Source: CAVRZR01 sp964354215
GTDB lineage: Bacteria; Actinomycetota; Coriobacteriia; Anaerosomatales; CAVRZR01
Length of the DNA stretch: 64,000 nt
Assembly (NCBI GenBank): GCA_964354215.1
Contig: CAYGYT010000003.1
Location: 36,746 to 100,745, forward strand
Reading direction: 5' to 3'
Shown here one piece after another: positions 50,082 to 59,680 of the stretch; the stretch's first letter is position 1; each line of letters starts with the position of its first letter. A program made the translations under genes and the position numbers. Under the pieces are notes generated by a model. The model was given only the letters and a program-made list of their open reading frames with translations. It had not been told where the DNA came from and searched no databases.

Positions 50082-52397
50082 ATGAAGCGAGCCCTGCTCA
50101 CATCCATCGTCATGGCGAGTCTCACCGTTGCTCTTTCGTCTGCGGCGCCCGTGGCGGCACAACCGCAGTCGTCGCGCGTGACGCTCGTCCTCGTACCCAG
50201 CTTGCGCTGGGAGGACATCACGCCGGCCTCGACACCCGTTCTCGATCGCCTTGCGACCGAGGGTGCCGTCGGCGACATCAACGCGCGAAGCCGGACCCGA
50301 CTCCAGGGCGTGCCGGGCTCCCCGCTCGAGGGCGCGCTCACCATCTCGGCCGGTGCCTGGGCCTCACCCGTAGAGGGCGCTCCGGCTGCCTACTCGCTCG
50401 ACGAGCGCTACGAACGTGGCTCGGCTGCCGAAGGGTATCGACGCATCACCGGGCAGGGGGCCGGCAATGCGACGGTCGCATTCCTCGGGATGCCGATGAC
50501 GCAGCGATTCAACGACGAGCTCTCGTTCGAAGTGCGACTGGGGACCCTCGGCCAGGCGATAGAGGACGCGGGCGGCACCACTGGTGCGGTGGGCAACTCG
50601 GATGCCGGCGCGACTGCAGGCTCTGCGTACCAACGCGTGCGGCCGGCCGCCCTTGCCGCGATGGATACTGCGGGGCTCGTCCGCTTCGGCGACGTGTCGA
50701 CGAAGCTGCTCAGAAGCGATCCGTACGCGCCCTACGGCATCACCACCGACGTGATGGCCCTACGCGCCGAGCTTGACGAGATCAACCGAAGGCTGCGGAA
50801 GTCGGCCAAGCCGCACCTGACCGTAGTCGATCCCGGTGACACGTACCGTGCCGAGCGCATTGCTCCTATCGTGAGCGACAGTGTGGCGGAGCAGCACAGA
50901 CTCAGTGCGCTCGAGGTCGTCGATCGGGTCGTGGGTACTGCCGAGGAGGCGTTGCCCGCTGGTGGCGTGCTCATTGTGGCGTCGCAGGTCCCGGGCACCG
51001 ACTCTGAGCGTATCGAGGGGCTGGGTCCGATCATCGTGAAGGGCGAGGGTTGGTCCGGCTATCTCACCTCGTCGTCCACGCACCGAACCGGCCTTGTCAC
51101 CAACCTCGATCTCACAGCGACGGTCCTGCAGGTGCTCGGAGTCGAGGCGCCGTTGAACGTCATCGGCAATCCGATGAAGCCCACCGGCTCGCCATCGACC
51201 CACCTCGAGCGCGTCGAGTACCTGAAGCGGCTGAACGCGACCGCAGTTGCGGTCGAAGCGGCGAAGACCCCGATCATCAACACATTCATTGCGGCCACCA
51301 CGCTCATCCTGCTCATCAGCACCCTCGTTCTCTTGCGCGTGCGGTTGTGGTCCGAGGCTGTCGCGCGTGGCTGGTCGTGGTCGTTGCGCTCGCTCATGTT
51401 GCTCGTGTTGGCGATTCCTCCGGCAAGCTGGCTCATGTTCGCGTTCCTGCGATGGCCTCTCACCTCGCAGCAGGCGCAGCTCAGTTTCGCTGCGGTGACG
51501 CTGACCCTGTGGGCTGTTGCACTCCTGCTTCAGTCCCGCGGCGCGCTCCGCGTGCCCGTAGCGTTCCTCAGCCTGCTGACGGCGCTGGTGATGCTGGTCG
51601 ATCAGTGGTTCGGCGCCCCGCTCTCGTTCAACAGCTTCTTCGGGTACTCGCCGCTCCTGGGCGCGCGCTTCTACGGGATGGGCAACGAATCTGCGGCTGC
51701 GCTTCTGGGAGCGAGCCTCGTCGGCATGGCATACGTGTTCGACCAATGGCCGGAGAGCACGTTCACGAAGCGTGTTCGCCTGTGGGGTCTTCCAATCGTC
51801 GCTGTCATAGCCATCGGCACGGCGGCGGCACCCTTCTTCGGCGCGAACGTCGGCGTCGTCGTCTGGGGGTTCGTTGGCTTTGGCCTCGCTTGGGCGCAGA
51901 TGAACGGGCATCGGCTCAGCTGGCGACTCGTCTTGGTGGGCCTGCTCGTCATCGTGATCACCGTGGGGGCGTTTTCGTTCATCGACCTGTTCGGGGGGCG
52001 TGAGCAGACGCATCTCGGGCGCGCGTGGGCAAGTGCCGAACGGGGCGGTGCGGTTGAGCTCTGGAACATCGTCGCGCGCAAGGCGCGGACGAACCTGCGC
52101 GTGCTTACCCGCACGAACTGGGTGTACGTGCTCATCGCGATTCTGGCGTTCCTCGGCTTCATGCGTTGGCGTCCGCAAGGGGACTTCGCGAAGACGCTGA
52201 AGGCGAACCCGCATTTCTCGGCGGCGATGAGCGCATGTCTGATCGCCGGTCTCGTGGCCTTCTTCACCGAGGACTCGGGCATTGTGATCCCGGCGATCAT
52301 GCTGATATGGGTGGGTGTTGGGATCCTGTACCTCATGCTGGCCGAATGGCCCGCCCCAGCCTCCGAGCTCGAACACAGCGAGGCTGAAGCCGCGTGA
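50082..52397 (+). CDS. Large membrane protein with phosphatase-superfamily-like ectodomain
   Basis: A 771-residue protein. Residues 1-26 are a signal peptide. Residues 30-395 look like an alkaline-phosphatase-superfamily fold (VTLVLVPSLRWEDI, STPVLDRLATEGAVG, GVLIVASQVPGT, then NLDLTATVLQVLGVE), but the catalytic Ser/Thr and metal ligands are not obvious. About nine helices follow (from residue 405), with the loop GYSPLLGARFYGMGNESAAA. The C-terminal tail is acidic. It overlaps the MraY-like gene by 4 bp, so both act together, probably on cell-envelope polymers. I do not know an established function. Confidence 0.65.
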   Translation: MKRALLTSIVMASLTVALSSAAPVAAQPQSSRVTLVLVPSLRWEDITPASTPVLDRLATEGAVGDINARSRTRLQGVPGSPLEGALTISAGAWASPVEGAPAAYSLDERYERGSAAEGYRRITGQGAGNATVAFLGMPMTQRFNDELSFEVRLGTLGQAIEDAGGTTGAVGNSDAGATAGSAYQRVRPAALAAMDTAGLVRFGDVSTKLLRSDPYAPYGITTDVMALRAELDEINRRLRKSAKPHLTVVDPGDTYRAERIAPIVSDSVAEQHRLSALEVVDRVVGTAEEALPAGGVLIVASQVPGTDSERIEGLGPIIVKGEGWSGYLTSSSTHRTGLVTNLDLTATVLQVLGVEAPLNVIGNPMKPTGSPSTHLERVEYLKRLNATAVAVEAAKTPIINTFIAATTLILLISTLVLLRVRLWSEAVARGWSWSLRSLMLLVLAIPPASWLMFAFLRWPLTSQQAQLSFAAVTLTLWAVALLLQSRGALRVPVAFLSLLTALVMLVDQWFGAPLSFNSFFGYSPLLGARFYGMGNESAAALLGASLVGMAYVFDQWPESTFTKRVRLWGLPIVAVIAIGTAAAPFFGANVGVVVWGFVGFGLAWAQMNGHRLSWRLVLVGLLVIVITVGAFSFIDLFGGREQTHLGRAWASAERGGAVELWNIVARKARTNLRVLTRTNWVYVLIAILAFLGFMRWRPQGDFAKTLKANPHFSAAMSACLIAGLVAFFTEDSGIVIPAIMLIWVGVGILYLMLAEWPAPASELEHSEAEAA

Positions 52398-53395
52398 GCG
52401 TCTGGTCGTCGCTGCTCGGGCTCCTGATCGCCGGTCTGGGCGCGTGGGGGATACCCGCGCTGGGGATGCGCATGCTCGTGCCCTCGCTCGAGTCCTCCGG
52501 TCGTCTCACGCCCAACTACCGCGGCCGGATGGTGTTCGTTGGCCTCGGTCTAGTGTGGATCTTCTGGTCGCTCGGGACGTTGTTGTTGCTCGCCGCGGTG
52601 CTCTTGACCGCGAACGCTGCGTATGACTCGCTGCTCTTGTTCAGTGCGGCGTTGCCCCTCGTACTTGGGACCTTCGCGTTCGGGTTCATAGACGATGTGT
52701 TCGGCACCTCCGCCCACAAGGGCTTGAAGGGCCACATGCGCGCCCTGGCGCACGGGCGGCTGACGACGGGCGGCCTCAAGCTGATCGGCATCGGCGTGAT
52801 CTCGCTCTACGCGTCGTATTCCTCGGTACTGCTGACGACCAGTGTCGTTGACTCGCCGCCAGCTATGCTCCCGAACGTGCTCAGCAGAGCGGTGCTGATA
52901 GCGGGTTGCGCGAACCTCATCAACCTACTCGACCTCAGACCCGGGCGGGCGCTCAAGAGCTACCTGCTTCTCTCGGCCTTGGCTGTGATCGGACTCGTTC
53001 TGACCGAGGTCGTCCAAGACGGATCGCTCATGATCGAGCCTGCCGCGCTGCCGAGGCTTCTTCTCCCGGCCGTGCTGCTCGTGGGACCTGCGCTCGCGGT
53101 ATGGCGCTACGACCTCGCTGAGCGGGGCATGCTCGGCGATGCAGGCGCGAACGCGGCAGGCGCACTGGTCGGGCTCGTGCTCGCCGTCGCTCTCCCGCTG
53201 TGGTGGTTGCTCGCGGCAGCCGTTGCGGTCGTTGCGCTGAACGTGGCCTCCGAACGAGTGTCGTTCTCGCAGTTCATAGCCCAGAACCGTCTGCTTGCGT
53301 GGCTCGATGGTCTCGGCCGGCTGCCCGACGACCCGGCGCTGCTCGGCGCGTCCACGCCGGATGTGTCTGTCCGAAACGGTCGGCATGACGGTTAG
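52394..53395 (+). CDS. MraY/WecA-like phospho-sugar transferase (atypical)
   Basis: A 333-residue membrane protein with about ten helices. Motifs of the polyprenyl-phosphate HexNAc-1-P transferase family are visible: FGFIDDVFGTSAHKGLKGH (DDxxD region), then LINLLDLRPGRALK where MraY has NLTDGLDG, and GMLGDAGANAAGALVG where MraY has GDTGS. The altered second motif places it outside true MraY/WecA. It probably loads a sugar phosphate onto a lipid carrier or is a divergent relative. The GTG start overlaps the preceding gene by 4 bp. Confidence 0.72.
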   Translation: MSVWSSLLGLLIAGLGAWGIPALGMRMLVPSLESSGRLTPNYRGRMVFVGLGLVWIFWSLGTLLLLAAVLLTANAAYDSLLLFSAALPLVLGTFAFGFIDDVFGTSAHKGLKGHMRALAHGRLTTGGLKLIGIGVISLYASYSSVLLTTSVVDSPPAMLPNVLSRAVLIAGCANLINLLDLRPGRALKSYLLLSALAVIGLVLTEVVQDGSLMIEPAALPRLLLPAVLLVGPALAVWRYDLAERGMLGDAGANAAGALVGLVLAVALPLWWLLAAAVAVVALNVASERVSFSQFIAQNRLLAWLDGLGRLPDDPALLGASTPDVSVRNGRHDG

Positions 53396-53440
53396 AATGG
53401 GTCCGTTGGTTCGAACTGGGACGGGGGTCTGATCGATCGC

Positions 53441-55054
53441 ATGGCCAAGCACATCTTTGTGACAGGCGGCGTCGTTTCATCGTTGGGCAAGGGCATCACG
53501 GCCGCCTCGCTGGGCCGACTGCTGAAATCTCGAGGACTCAAGGTCACGATCCAGAAGTTCGACCCGTACCTGAACGTCGATCCCGGCACGATGAGCCCTT
53601 TCCAGCACGGCGAGGTCTTCGTGACCGACGACGGCGGCGAGACCGATCTCGACCTCGGTCACTACGAGCGCTACATCGACGAGTCGCTCTCCCGGGACAA
53701 CAACGTCACTGCGGGTTCCGTGTACCAGACGATCGTCACCAGGGAGCGCCGAGGCGACTTCCTCGGCGGTACCGTACAGGTCATCCCGCACGTTACGAAC
53801 GAGATCAAGGACCGGATCGTGCGGCTCGCCGGTCGCACGCAGGCCGACGTCGTGATCACCGAGGTCGGCGGTACCGTCGGCGACATCGAGTCGCTGCCGT
53901 TCCTCGAGGCGATCAGGCAACTGCGCAAGGACCTCGGCCGCGACAACGTGTGCTACATCCACGTCACGCTCGTGCCCTACATCGCCGCCTCGCAGGAGCT
54001 CAAGACCAAGCCGACCCAACACTCGGTACAGGAACTACGGTCGATCGGTATCCTGCCTGACTTCATCGTGTGTCGCTCCGACCGTCCGATCGACGAAGGC
54101 ATTCGCCGAAAGATCGCGCTCTTCTGCGACGTCGAGCCGACCGCGGTCATCTCGGCAATGGACGCGCGATCGATCTACGAGGTCCCGCTCCGCCTCGCCG
54201 AGCAGGGCCTCGACGCGATGGTGATCGACCGTCTCTCGTTGGAATGCGGCGATCCCGAGATGGCTGACTGGGAGCGCTTCGTCGCGCATTCGGCGTCGCT
54301 TTCGGACGAGGTCGACATCGCCCTTGTGGGCAAGTACGTCGCGCTGCCCGACGCCTATCTGTCCGTCAACGAAGCGCTCGATCATGCGGGCATCTATCAC
54401 GACCACAAGGTGAACCTCCACTGGGTCGACGCCGAGAGCCTGACCCCTGAGGAAGTCGAGTCCGTGCTCGAACAGATGGACGGCATTCTCGTTCCTGGCG
54501 GATTCGGGATCCGTGGCATCGAGGGCAAGATCCGCGCGGCGCGACACGCGCGAGAGCACCACATTCCGTACCTCGGTGTCTGCCTCGGCATGCAGGTGGC
54601 GGTCGCCGAATTCGCTCGCCACGTTGCCGGGCTTCCGGGCGCGAACTCCACGGAGTTCGATCCGGTCACCGAGCATCCCGTGATCGACCTGATGCCCGAG
54701 CAGCACGACGTCGCCGATATGGGCGGCACGATGCGGCTCGGCACGTATCCGTGCAAGGTCACGCCCGACACGAGGGGTTTCGAAGCGTACGGCGAGGAGC
54801 TCATCTATGAGCGCCATCGTCACCGCTACGAGGTCAACAACGCCTACCGCGAGCAGCTCACCGACGCCGGCCTCGTCATCTCGGGACTTTCGCCTGACGG
54901 CCGCCTGGTCGAGATGGTCGAGCTGCCGGATCACCCGTGGTTCGTCGGCAACCAGGGTCACCCGGAGTTCAAGAGCCGCCCGACGCGCCCTGCGCCTCTG
55001 TTTCGCGACTTCGTCGGGGCGGCAGTGGCGCGCAGGCGCTCGCGGCGGGACTGA
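53441..55054 (+). CDS. pyrG: CTP synthase
   Basis: Makes CTP from UTP, ATP and glutamine. The 537 residues contain the synthase domain (FVTGGVVSSLGKGITAASLG, FDPYLNVDPGTMSPFQHGEV) and the class I glutamine amidotransferase domain (LVPGGFGIRGIEGKI, catalytic Cys in YLGVCLGMQVAVAEF, and the His/Glu pair in GHPEFKSRPTRPAPLF). In mycobacteria pyrG lies directly after the steA/steB homologues; here four envelope genes intervene. Confidence 0.97.
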   Translation: MAKHIFVTGGVVSSLGKGITAASLGRLLKSRGLKVTIQKFDPYLNVDPGTMSPFQHGEVFVTDDGGETDLDLGHYERYIDESLSRDNNVTAGSVYQTIVTRERRGDFLGGTVQVIPHVTNEIKDRIVRLAGRTQADVVITEVGGTVGDIESLPFLEAIRQLRKDLGRDNVCYIHVTLVPYIAASQELKTKPTQHSVQELRSIGILPDFIVCRSDRPIDEGIRRKIALFCDVEPTAVISAMDARSIYEVPLRLAEQGLDAMVIDRLSLECGDPEMADWERFVAHSASLSDEVDIALVGKYVALPDAYLSVNEALDHAGIYHDHKVNLHWVDAESLTPEEVESVLEQMDGILVPGGFGIRGIEGKIRAARHAREHHIPYLGVCLGMQVAVAEFARHVAGLPGANSTEFDPVTEHPVIDLMPEQHDVADMGGTMRLGTYPCKVTPDTRGFEAYGEELIYERHRHRYEVNNAYREQLTDAGLVISGLSPDGRLVEMVELPDHPWFVGNQGHPEFKSRPTRPAPLFRDFVGAAVARRRSRRD

Positions 55055-55059
55055 GCGAC

Positions 55060-56169
55060 GTGGACAGGGGTGACCCGCTCGCTCTCTTCCTCGACCTGGT
55101 GCGCATCGACAGTCCGACCAGAGAAGAGGCAGACGTTGCGGCGTTCTGCGCCGAGCGGCTCTCAGAGCTCGGGTTCTCAGTGCGCTTCGACGATTCCGCC
55201 GCGAAGACCGGCTCAAACACGGGAAACGTCATCGCCGAGCTGCCGGGGACCAGTGGCAAGACGCTCATCCTCTCGGCGCACATGGACTGCGTCGAGCCCT
55301 GCCGAGGAGTCGAGCCCGTCGTGGAGGACGGTGTCGTGTCGTCGGTGGGAGAGACCGTTCTTGGCGGCGACGACAAAGTCGGCATCGCCGCTATTCTCGC
55401 AGCCGCCGGAGCCACGATAGCCGACGGGTCCGAACGACCGACGCTGCGCGTCATCCTGTCGGTGCAAGAGGAGATCGGCTTGCACGGCGCCAAGGCTCTC
55501 GACCCGACGGCCCTCGATGGCGATCTGTGCCTCGTGCTCGACGCCGAAGGGCCGCCAGGCGCCATCATCGTCGCCGCTCCGACCCACTACACCTTTGTCG
55601 CCGTGTTCGAAGGCCGCGCAGCGCATGCGGGCGTCGTACCCGAGCATGGCATCAATGCCATCTCGATGGCGAGCCGGGCGATCTCTGACATGGCGCTGGG
55701 ACGGCTCGACGACGCGACGACCGCGAACGTGGGCAGCATCGAGGGCGGCTCGGCGACCAACGTCGTACCGCCGCTCGTGACCCTGACGGGGGAGTGTCGC
55801 TCGCTGGATCGGCAGCGGGTGGAGCAGGTACGGCAGGCTATGGACGACGCAATGCACTCAGCCGCCGAAGCGCACGGCGGGCGCGTGCGGATCGACTGGA
55901 CGCTCGAGTATGTGAGCTTCGCACTTGCCGCGGACGACCCCGCAGTGCAACTCATCTCGGCCGCGTGCTCCGATGCTGGCCTCGAGCCCCTCCTCAAACG
56001 CACGGGCGGCGGAAGCGACGCGAACGTATTCTCGGCTCACGGCGTGCCGACGCTCGCGCTCTCCTGCGGAATGATGGGGGTCCATAGCAGCGAAGAATGC
56101 GTTGCGGTCGCGGATCTTGAGGCGCTCACGCGCCTTGTGCGTGCGGTCATCGCGCGGATGGCGGCATAG
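55060..56169 (+). CDS. M20 family metallopeptidase (tripeptidase T-like)
   Basis: A 369-residue zinc peptidase of the PepT/M20B branch. Metal and catalytic residues: LSAHMDCVEPCRGVEP (His, Asp), LGGDDKVGIAAILAAA (bridging Asp), SVQEEIGLHGAK (Glu-Glu), LVLDAEGPPG (Asp), and the C-terminal GVHSSEECV (His). A dimerisation domain is inserted around residues 175-285. The GTG at 55060 is chosen, 5 bp after pyrG; the longer open frame overlaps pyrG. It probably releases N-terminal residues from short peptides. Confidence 0.88.
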   Translation: MDRGDPLALFLDLVRIDSPTREEADVAAFCAERLSELGFSVRFDDSAAKTGSNTGNVIAELPGTSGKTLILSAHMDCVEPCRGVEPVVEDGVVSSVGETVLGGDDKVGIAAILAAAGATIADGSERPTLRVILSVQEEIGLHGAKALDPTALDGDLCLVLDAEGPPGAIIVAAPTHYTFVAVFEGRAAHAGVVPEHGINAISMASRAISDMALGRLDDATTANVGSIEGGSATNVVPPLVTLTGECRSLDRQRVEQVRQAMDDAMHSAAEAHGGRVRIDWTLEYVSFALAADDPAVQLISAACSDAGLEPLLKRTGGGSDANVFSAHGVPTLALSCGMMGVHSSEECVAVADLEALTRLVRAVIARMAA

Positions 56170-56171
56170 CC

Positions 56172-57296
56172 GTGCGGCTCGTGTGGGCGAGGGTCGTTCG
56201 AGTCGAGCAGGTCTCCGAGGACCTCGAAGAACTCGATGTGCGGATACCAGCTCCCGGGGGTGCCGCGGACGATGATACGTATGGGCAGGCCCTCTGCTAC
56301 CCGACGCTGACCGGCCACTGCACGCCCGATGAGCAGGTGCTGCTCAACACGGCGGCAGTCGACCTGCAGCTCGGGACCGGTGGCGTGCACTTCGTCGTCG
56401 CCCGCGCGCCCGCGGGCGACGGTCAGGCAGTCGCGCTCGACCAGCCCTCGGGTGGGCACATCATGAAGCTTCGCTACACGCCCCTGCAGGTCGACGTGAG
56501 AAGCGTCGAGGAGCAGGGAAGCGACAGCCACGACGTCATGTCGCGGGCGGTCGACGTGGCGGGCATGCCCGTTGCGTGTTGCGGCCTGCACAGTCAGGTG
56601 CCGCTCGTGGCCGCGGCGATCAAGCACCGTAATCCCTCACTCAAGATCGCGTACGTGATGACCGACTCCGCTGCGCTCCCTCTGGCTCTCTCACATGTCG
56701 TGCGGGCGTCGGTCGGCGCGGGATTGATCGATGCCACGATCTCGTGCGGCCAGGCCTTTGGCGGCATGTACGAGGCGGTGAACCTGCACTCGGGCCTCCT
56801 TGCGGCACGGCACGTGGCCGGGGCCGACATCGCCATCGTCGGGATCGGCCCCGGTGTGGTCGGCACTGCCACGCCGTTCGGTCATGGGGGCATCGCGCAG
56901 GGCGAAGCCGTCAACGCGACGTCGGCGGTGAAGGGTCGCCCCGTCGCCGTGCTTCGCGTTTCGTTCGCTGACGCGCGTCCGCGTCATCGCGGGGTGAGTC
57001 ATCACACGCTTACCGCCTTGAGCGCGGTCGCCCTCGCGCCGGCGGTCGTCGCCGTGCCGTCTCTGGCATCCGCCGAGTACGATGAGGAGCGCGCGGTCGT
57101 GGAAGGCGCGCTCGAACAGGCGAGTGTGTGGGCGCGCCATTCCCGATACGACGCGCCTGCCATCGTTCCAGACCTGCGCGGTGTACCGGTGTCGTCGATG
57201 GGCAGAGGTCCCGCCGACGATCCGCTGTTCTTCGCCGCGGCCTACGCTGCCGGGTACGCGTGCGTGTCGTTGCTCGACGGTGGTGTGACGCTCTAG
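56172..57296 (+). CDS. DUF3866 family protein
   Basis: A 374-residue cytoplasmic protein of the DUF3866 family, which has no known function. Recognisable segments are IMKLRYTPLQVDVRSVEEQG, VACCGLHSQVPLVAAAIKHR, YVMTDSAALPLALSHVV and TISCGQAFGGMYEAVNLHSG. The GTG starts 2 bp after the peptidase stop. The peptidase-DUF3866 pairing is conserved in many Gram-positive genomes, so a shared job is likely but unknown. Confidence 0.85.
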   Translation: MRLVWARVVRVEQVSEDLEELDVRIPAPGGAADDDTYGQALCYPTLTGHCTPDEQVLLNTAAVDLQLGTGGVHFVVARAPAGDGQAVALDQPSGGHIMKLRYTPLQVDVRSVEEQGSDSHDVMSRAVDVAGMPVACCGLHSQVPLVAAAIKHRNPSLKIAYVMTDSAALPLALSHVVRASVGAGLIDATISCGQAFGGMYEAVNLHSGLLAARHVAGADIAIVGIGPGVVGTATPFGHGGIAQGEAVNATSAVKGRPVAVLRVSFADARPRHRGVSHHTLTALSAVALAPAVVAVPSLASAEYDEERAVVEGALEQASVWARHSRYDAPAIVPDLRGVPVSSMGRGPADDPLFFAAAYAAGYACVSLLDGGVTL

Positions 57297-57355
57297 CCGT
57301 ATTCGACACTGGCACCGCGCGGACGCGGCGACGAGCGCAGCCGCGCGGCCCAGTC

Positions 57356-57383
57356 TTGAAGGCCGCGGCACGCGCGCTACACT
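57356..57383 (+). promoter_or_regulatory. Vegetative promoter for ald
   Basis: TTGAAG (57356-57361), 16 bp, then TACACT (57378-57383). The pair resembles TTGACA/TATAAT and lies 88 bp before the ald GTG, in a 174-bp gap after DUF3866 that otherwise shows nothing. Confidence 0.55.
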
Positions 57384-57470
57384 GTCAAGGGTTTGCCGCC
57401 GGATGCCACATCGACGGTAGCCACGTGCTTGGCATGAAGGTCCGTGGAGGACTGGGAAGGAGCGTCCATC

Positions 57471-58586
57471 GTGATCGTCGGGGTCCCGAAAGAGATCAAG
57501 AACAACGAATTCCGCGTCGCCATGACTCCTGCTGGCTGCCGCGAGTTCGTCGCCCACGGACACAACGTGCTCGTGGAGCGTTTGGCGGGGGAGGGTTCAT
57601 CGTTCACCGACGAGGAGTACATCGCTGCCGGTGGAGAGATCGTGGATGCTGCCGAAGAGGTCTTCGACCGCGCTGAGATGATCCTCAAGGTCAAGGAGCC
57701 TCAGCCGGTGGAGATCGCGCGCCTCCGTCCCGAGCATGTGCTCTTCACGTACCTGCATTTGGCGCCGGACTACGAGCAGACCGTCGGTCTCGTCAAGTCC
57801 GGGGCGGTGTGCATCGCATACGAGACGGTCGAACTGCCGAACCGCACCCTGCCGCTTCTGGCGCCGATGTCCGAAGTCGCTGGGCGCATGGCCACACAGG
57901 TCGGTGCCGAGTACCTGCTCAAGCCGATGGGTGGTCGCGGCATGCTTATGGGCGGCGTGCCCGGAGTTCTCCCGGCCAACGTCGTCATTCTGGGTGCCGG
58001 CGTCGTCGGCATGAACGCGGCGTACGTTGCTGTTGGTATGGGCGCGAACGTGACCGTGCTCGACGTGAACCTCGACCGGCTGCGCTACATCGACGATCTG
58101 TGGGGCAACCGGATGCGGACGCTGTACTCGCTGCGCCACAACATCGAAGAGGCTGTCTACCAGGCCGACCTCGTGATCGGAGCCGTCCTGCTTGCTGGTG
58201 CGCGTGCTCCGTGGCTCGTGACCAAGGACATGCTTCCGAACATGAAGCGCCGTTCGGTGGTCGTGGACGTCTCGGTCGACCAGGGTGGCTGCATCGAGAC
58301 GACGCATCCGACCACCCACTCGGATCCGACGTACGTCGTTGACGGTGTCCTTCACTATGGCGTTGCGAACATGCCCGGTGCCGTTCCGAACACGTCGACG
58401 CTCGCGCTCACGAACGCGACCCTGCGCTACGCGCTCGCCATCGCCGAGAAGGGCTGGAAGCAGGCCGTGCTCGACGATGACGCCCTTGCCAAGGGGGTCA
58501 GCGTGCTCGGCGGCAAGATCACCTACGCTCCGGTCGCTGAGGCGCATGGCCTCGAGTACACGTCGCTGGCGAGTCTCGTCTCCTGA
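57471..58586 (+). CDS. ald: Alanine dehydrogenase
   Basis: NAD-dependent interconversion of alanine with pyruvate and ammonium. The 371 residues begin IVGVPKEIKNNEFRVAMTPA. The catalytic core contains LKVKEPQPVEIARLRPE (Lys), LFTYLHLAPD (His), the Rossmann motif VVILGAGVVGMNAA, and VVVDVSVDQGGCIETTHPTT. The GTG at 57471 follows GAAGGA at nine bases; an in-frame GTG at 57444 is less likely. It stands alone under its own promoter, followed by a hairpin. Confidence 0.96.
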   Translation: MIVGVPKEIKNNEFRVAMTPAGCREFVAHGHNVLVERLAGEGSSFTDEEYIAAGGEIVDAAEEVFDRAEMILKVKEPQPVEIARLRPEHVLFTYLHLAPDYEQTVGLVKSGAVCIAYETVELPNRTLPLLAPMSEVAGRMATQVGAEYLLKPMGGRGMLMGGVPGVLPANVVILGAGVVGMNAAYVAVGMGANVTVLDVNLDRLRYIDDLWGNRMRTLYSLRHNIEEAVYQADLVIGAVLLAGARAPWLVTKDMLPNMKRRSVVVDVSVDQGGCIETTHPTTHSDPTYVVDGVLHYGVANMPGAVPNTSTLALTNATLRYALAIAEKGWKQAVLDDDALAKGVSVLGGKITYAPVAEAHGLEYTSLASLVS

Positions 58587-58591
58587 AAACC

Positions 58592-58621
58592 CGGGAGCAG
58601 GCGGCCGTTCGCGTGCTCCCG
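58592..58621 (+). terminator. Hairpin after ald (terminator-like, no U-run)
   Basis: CGGGAGCA (58592-58599) pairs with TGCTCCCG (58614-58621) around a 14-nt loop. No T-run follows, so it may terminate weakly or protect the ald message. It ends 23 bp before xerD. Confidence 0.45.
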
Positions 58622-58644
58622 CTCCATCGGCGCATAATCGGCCC

Positions 58645-59550
58645 ATGAGGGAGCAGGTCGCCGAATTCCTCGGCTACCTCGCGATCGAGCGAGGAGCCTC
58701 GCCGCACACGGTCGCCGCCTATCGCCGCGATCTCGACGCCTATGTGACGGGGCTGGAGCATCGCGGCGTACGCGAGGCCTCATCAGTCAGCCGCGAGGAC
58801 ATCACCGCGCACGTGGCTTCCCTCCGGGCAGCGGGCTTGGCCCCGAGCACGGTCGAGCGCAAGGTTTCGGCGATCAAGAGCTTCCACCGCTTCCTGGTTC
58901 GGGAAGGGATCACCGAGAACCACCCCACTGCCAGGCTGCCCCTGCCCAAGGTTCCCGAGCGCCTGCCCGACGTCGTGTCTGTAGACGACGTCGATCGGCT
59001 CCTCGCACAGCCTTTCCCCGATGGCCCGCTGGGCCTCAGGGATCGCGCCATCCTCGAGACGCTCTACGGGTGCGGCCTTCGAGTGAGCGAGCTCGTGGGA
59101 CTCGATCTTGGCGATGTCGATCTGTCGGCAGGATTCATCCGAGTGCTGGGCAAAGGTGGCAAGGAGCGCATGGTGCCGGTCTCTGGATTGGCCGCGCGTG
59201 CGCTTGACGCCTACGCGGTGTCAGCACGGCCGTTGTTGCGGCCGAAAGGTTCGGTACGGGGGGTCGATCCCAGAGCGGTCTTCGTGAACGCGCGAGGTGG
59301 GCGCATCAGCCGGCAGGCGGTCTTTGGACTGGTCAGACGCTATGGAGCGCGTGTCGGGCTCGCGCTGCACCCGCACACGCTGCGGCACTCGTTCGCGACG
59401 CACCTCCTCGAGGGGGGAGCCGATCTTCGCGCGCTGCAGGAAATGCTCGGCCACGCCGACCTGGCCACGACGCAGGTCTACACGCACGTGGATCGCAGGC
59501 ACGTGCGCGAGGAGTACCTGTCCACGCACCCAAGAGCAAGGATGGGGTAA
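58645..59550 (+). CDS. xerD: Tyrosine recombinase XerD
   Basis: Resolves chromosome dimers at dif. The 301 residues have the SAM-like core-binding domain (LGYLAIERGASPHTVAAYRR) and catalytic domain with Arg146 (YGCGLRVSELVGL), Lys173 (GKGGKER), His244 and Arg247 (HPHTLRHSFATHLL), His270 (LGHADLATTQ) and Tyr279 (VYTHV). The ATG at 58645 gives the usual N-terminus; the longer open frame runs into ald. xerD downstream of pyrG is the mycobacterial order. The usual scpA/scpB partners are not visible here. Confidence 0.94.
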   Translation: MREQVAEFLGYLAIERGASPHTVAAYRRDLDAYVTGLEHRGVREASSVSREDITAHVASLRAAGLAPSTVERKVSAIKSFHRFLVREGITENHPTARLPLPKVPERLPDVVSVDDVDRLLAQPFPDGPLGLRDRAILETLYGCGLRVSELVGLDLGDVDLSAGFIRVLGKGGKERMVPVSGLAARALDAYAVSARPLLRPKGSVRGVDPRAVFVNARGGRISRQAVFGLVRRYGARVGLALHPHTLRHSFATHLLEGGADLRALQEMLGHADLATTQVYTHVDRRHVREEYLSTHPRARMG

Positions 59551-59680
59551 GAACACAGAGGAACGGCACAAAGACCGCGCCTCGTGAAACTGGCGCGAGG
59601 AGGGTGGTTGAGGTTGTGGCACTGTGCCAAGATGAGTAGGGAAAGCCTGGGTTCCGTATCCTGATGAGGAGGGGATCGTC

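Noticed and set aside
53406..53425. GGTTCGAACTG resembling a tRNA T-arm between the MraY-like gene and pyrG
   Set aside because: The gap is only 45 bp, with no acceptor, D or anticodon arms.
59617..59629. Short inverted repeat TGGCA-CTG-TGCCA upstream of the BMP gene
   Set aside because: Only 5 bp arms; it could be an operator, but there is no repeat partner or promoter to support it.
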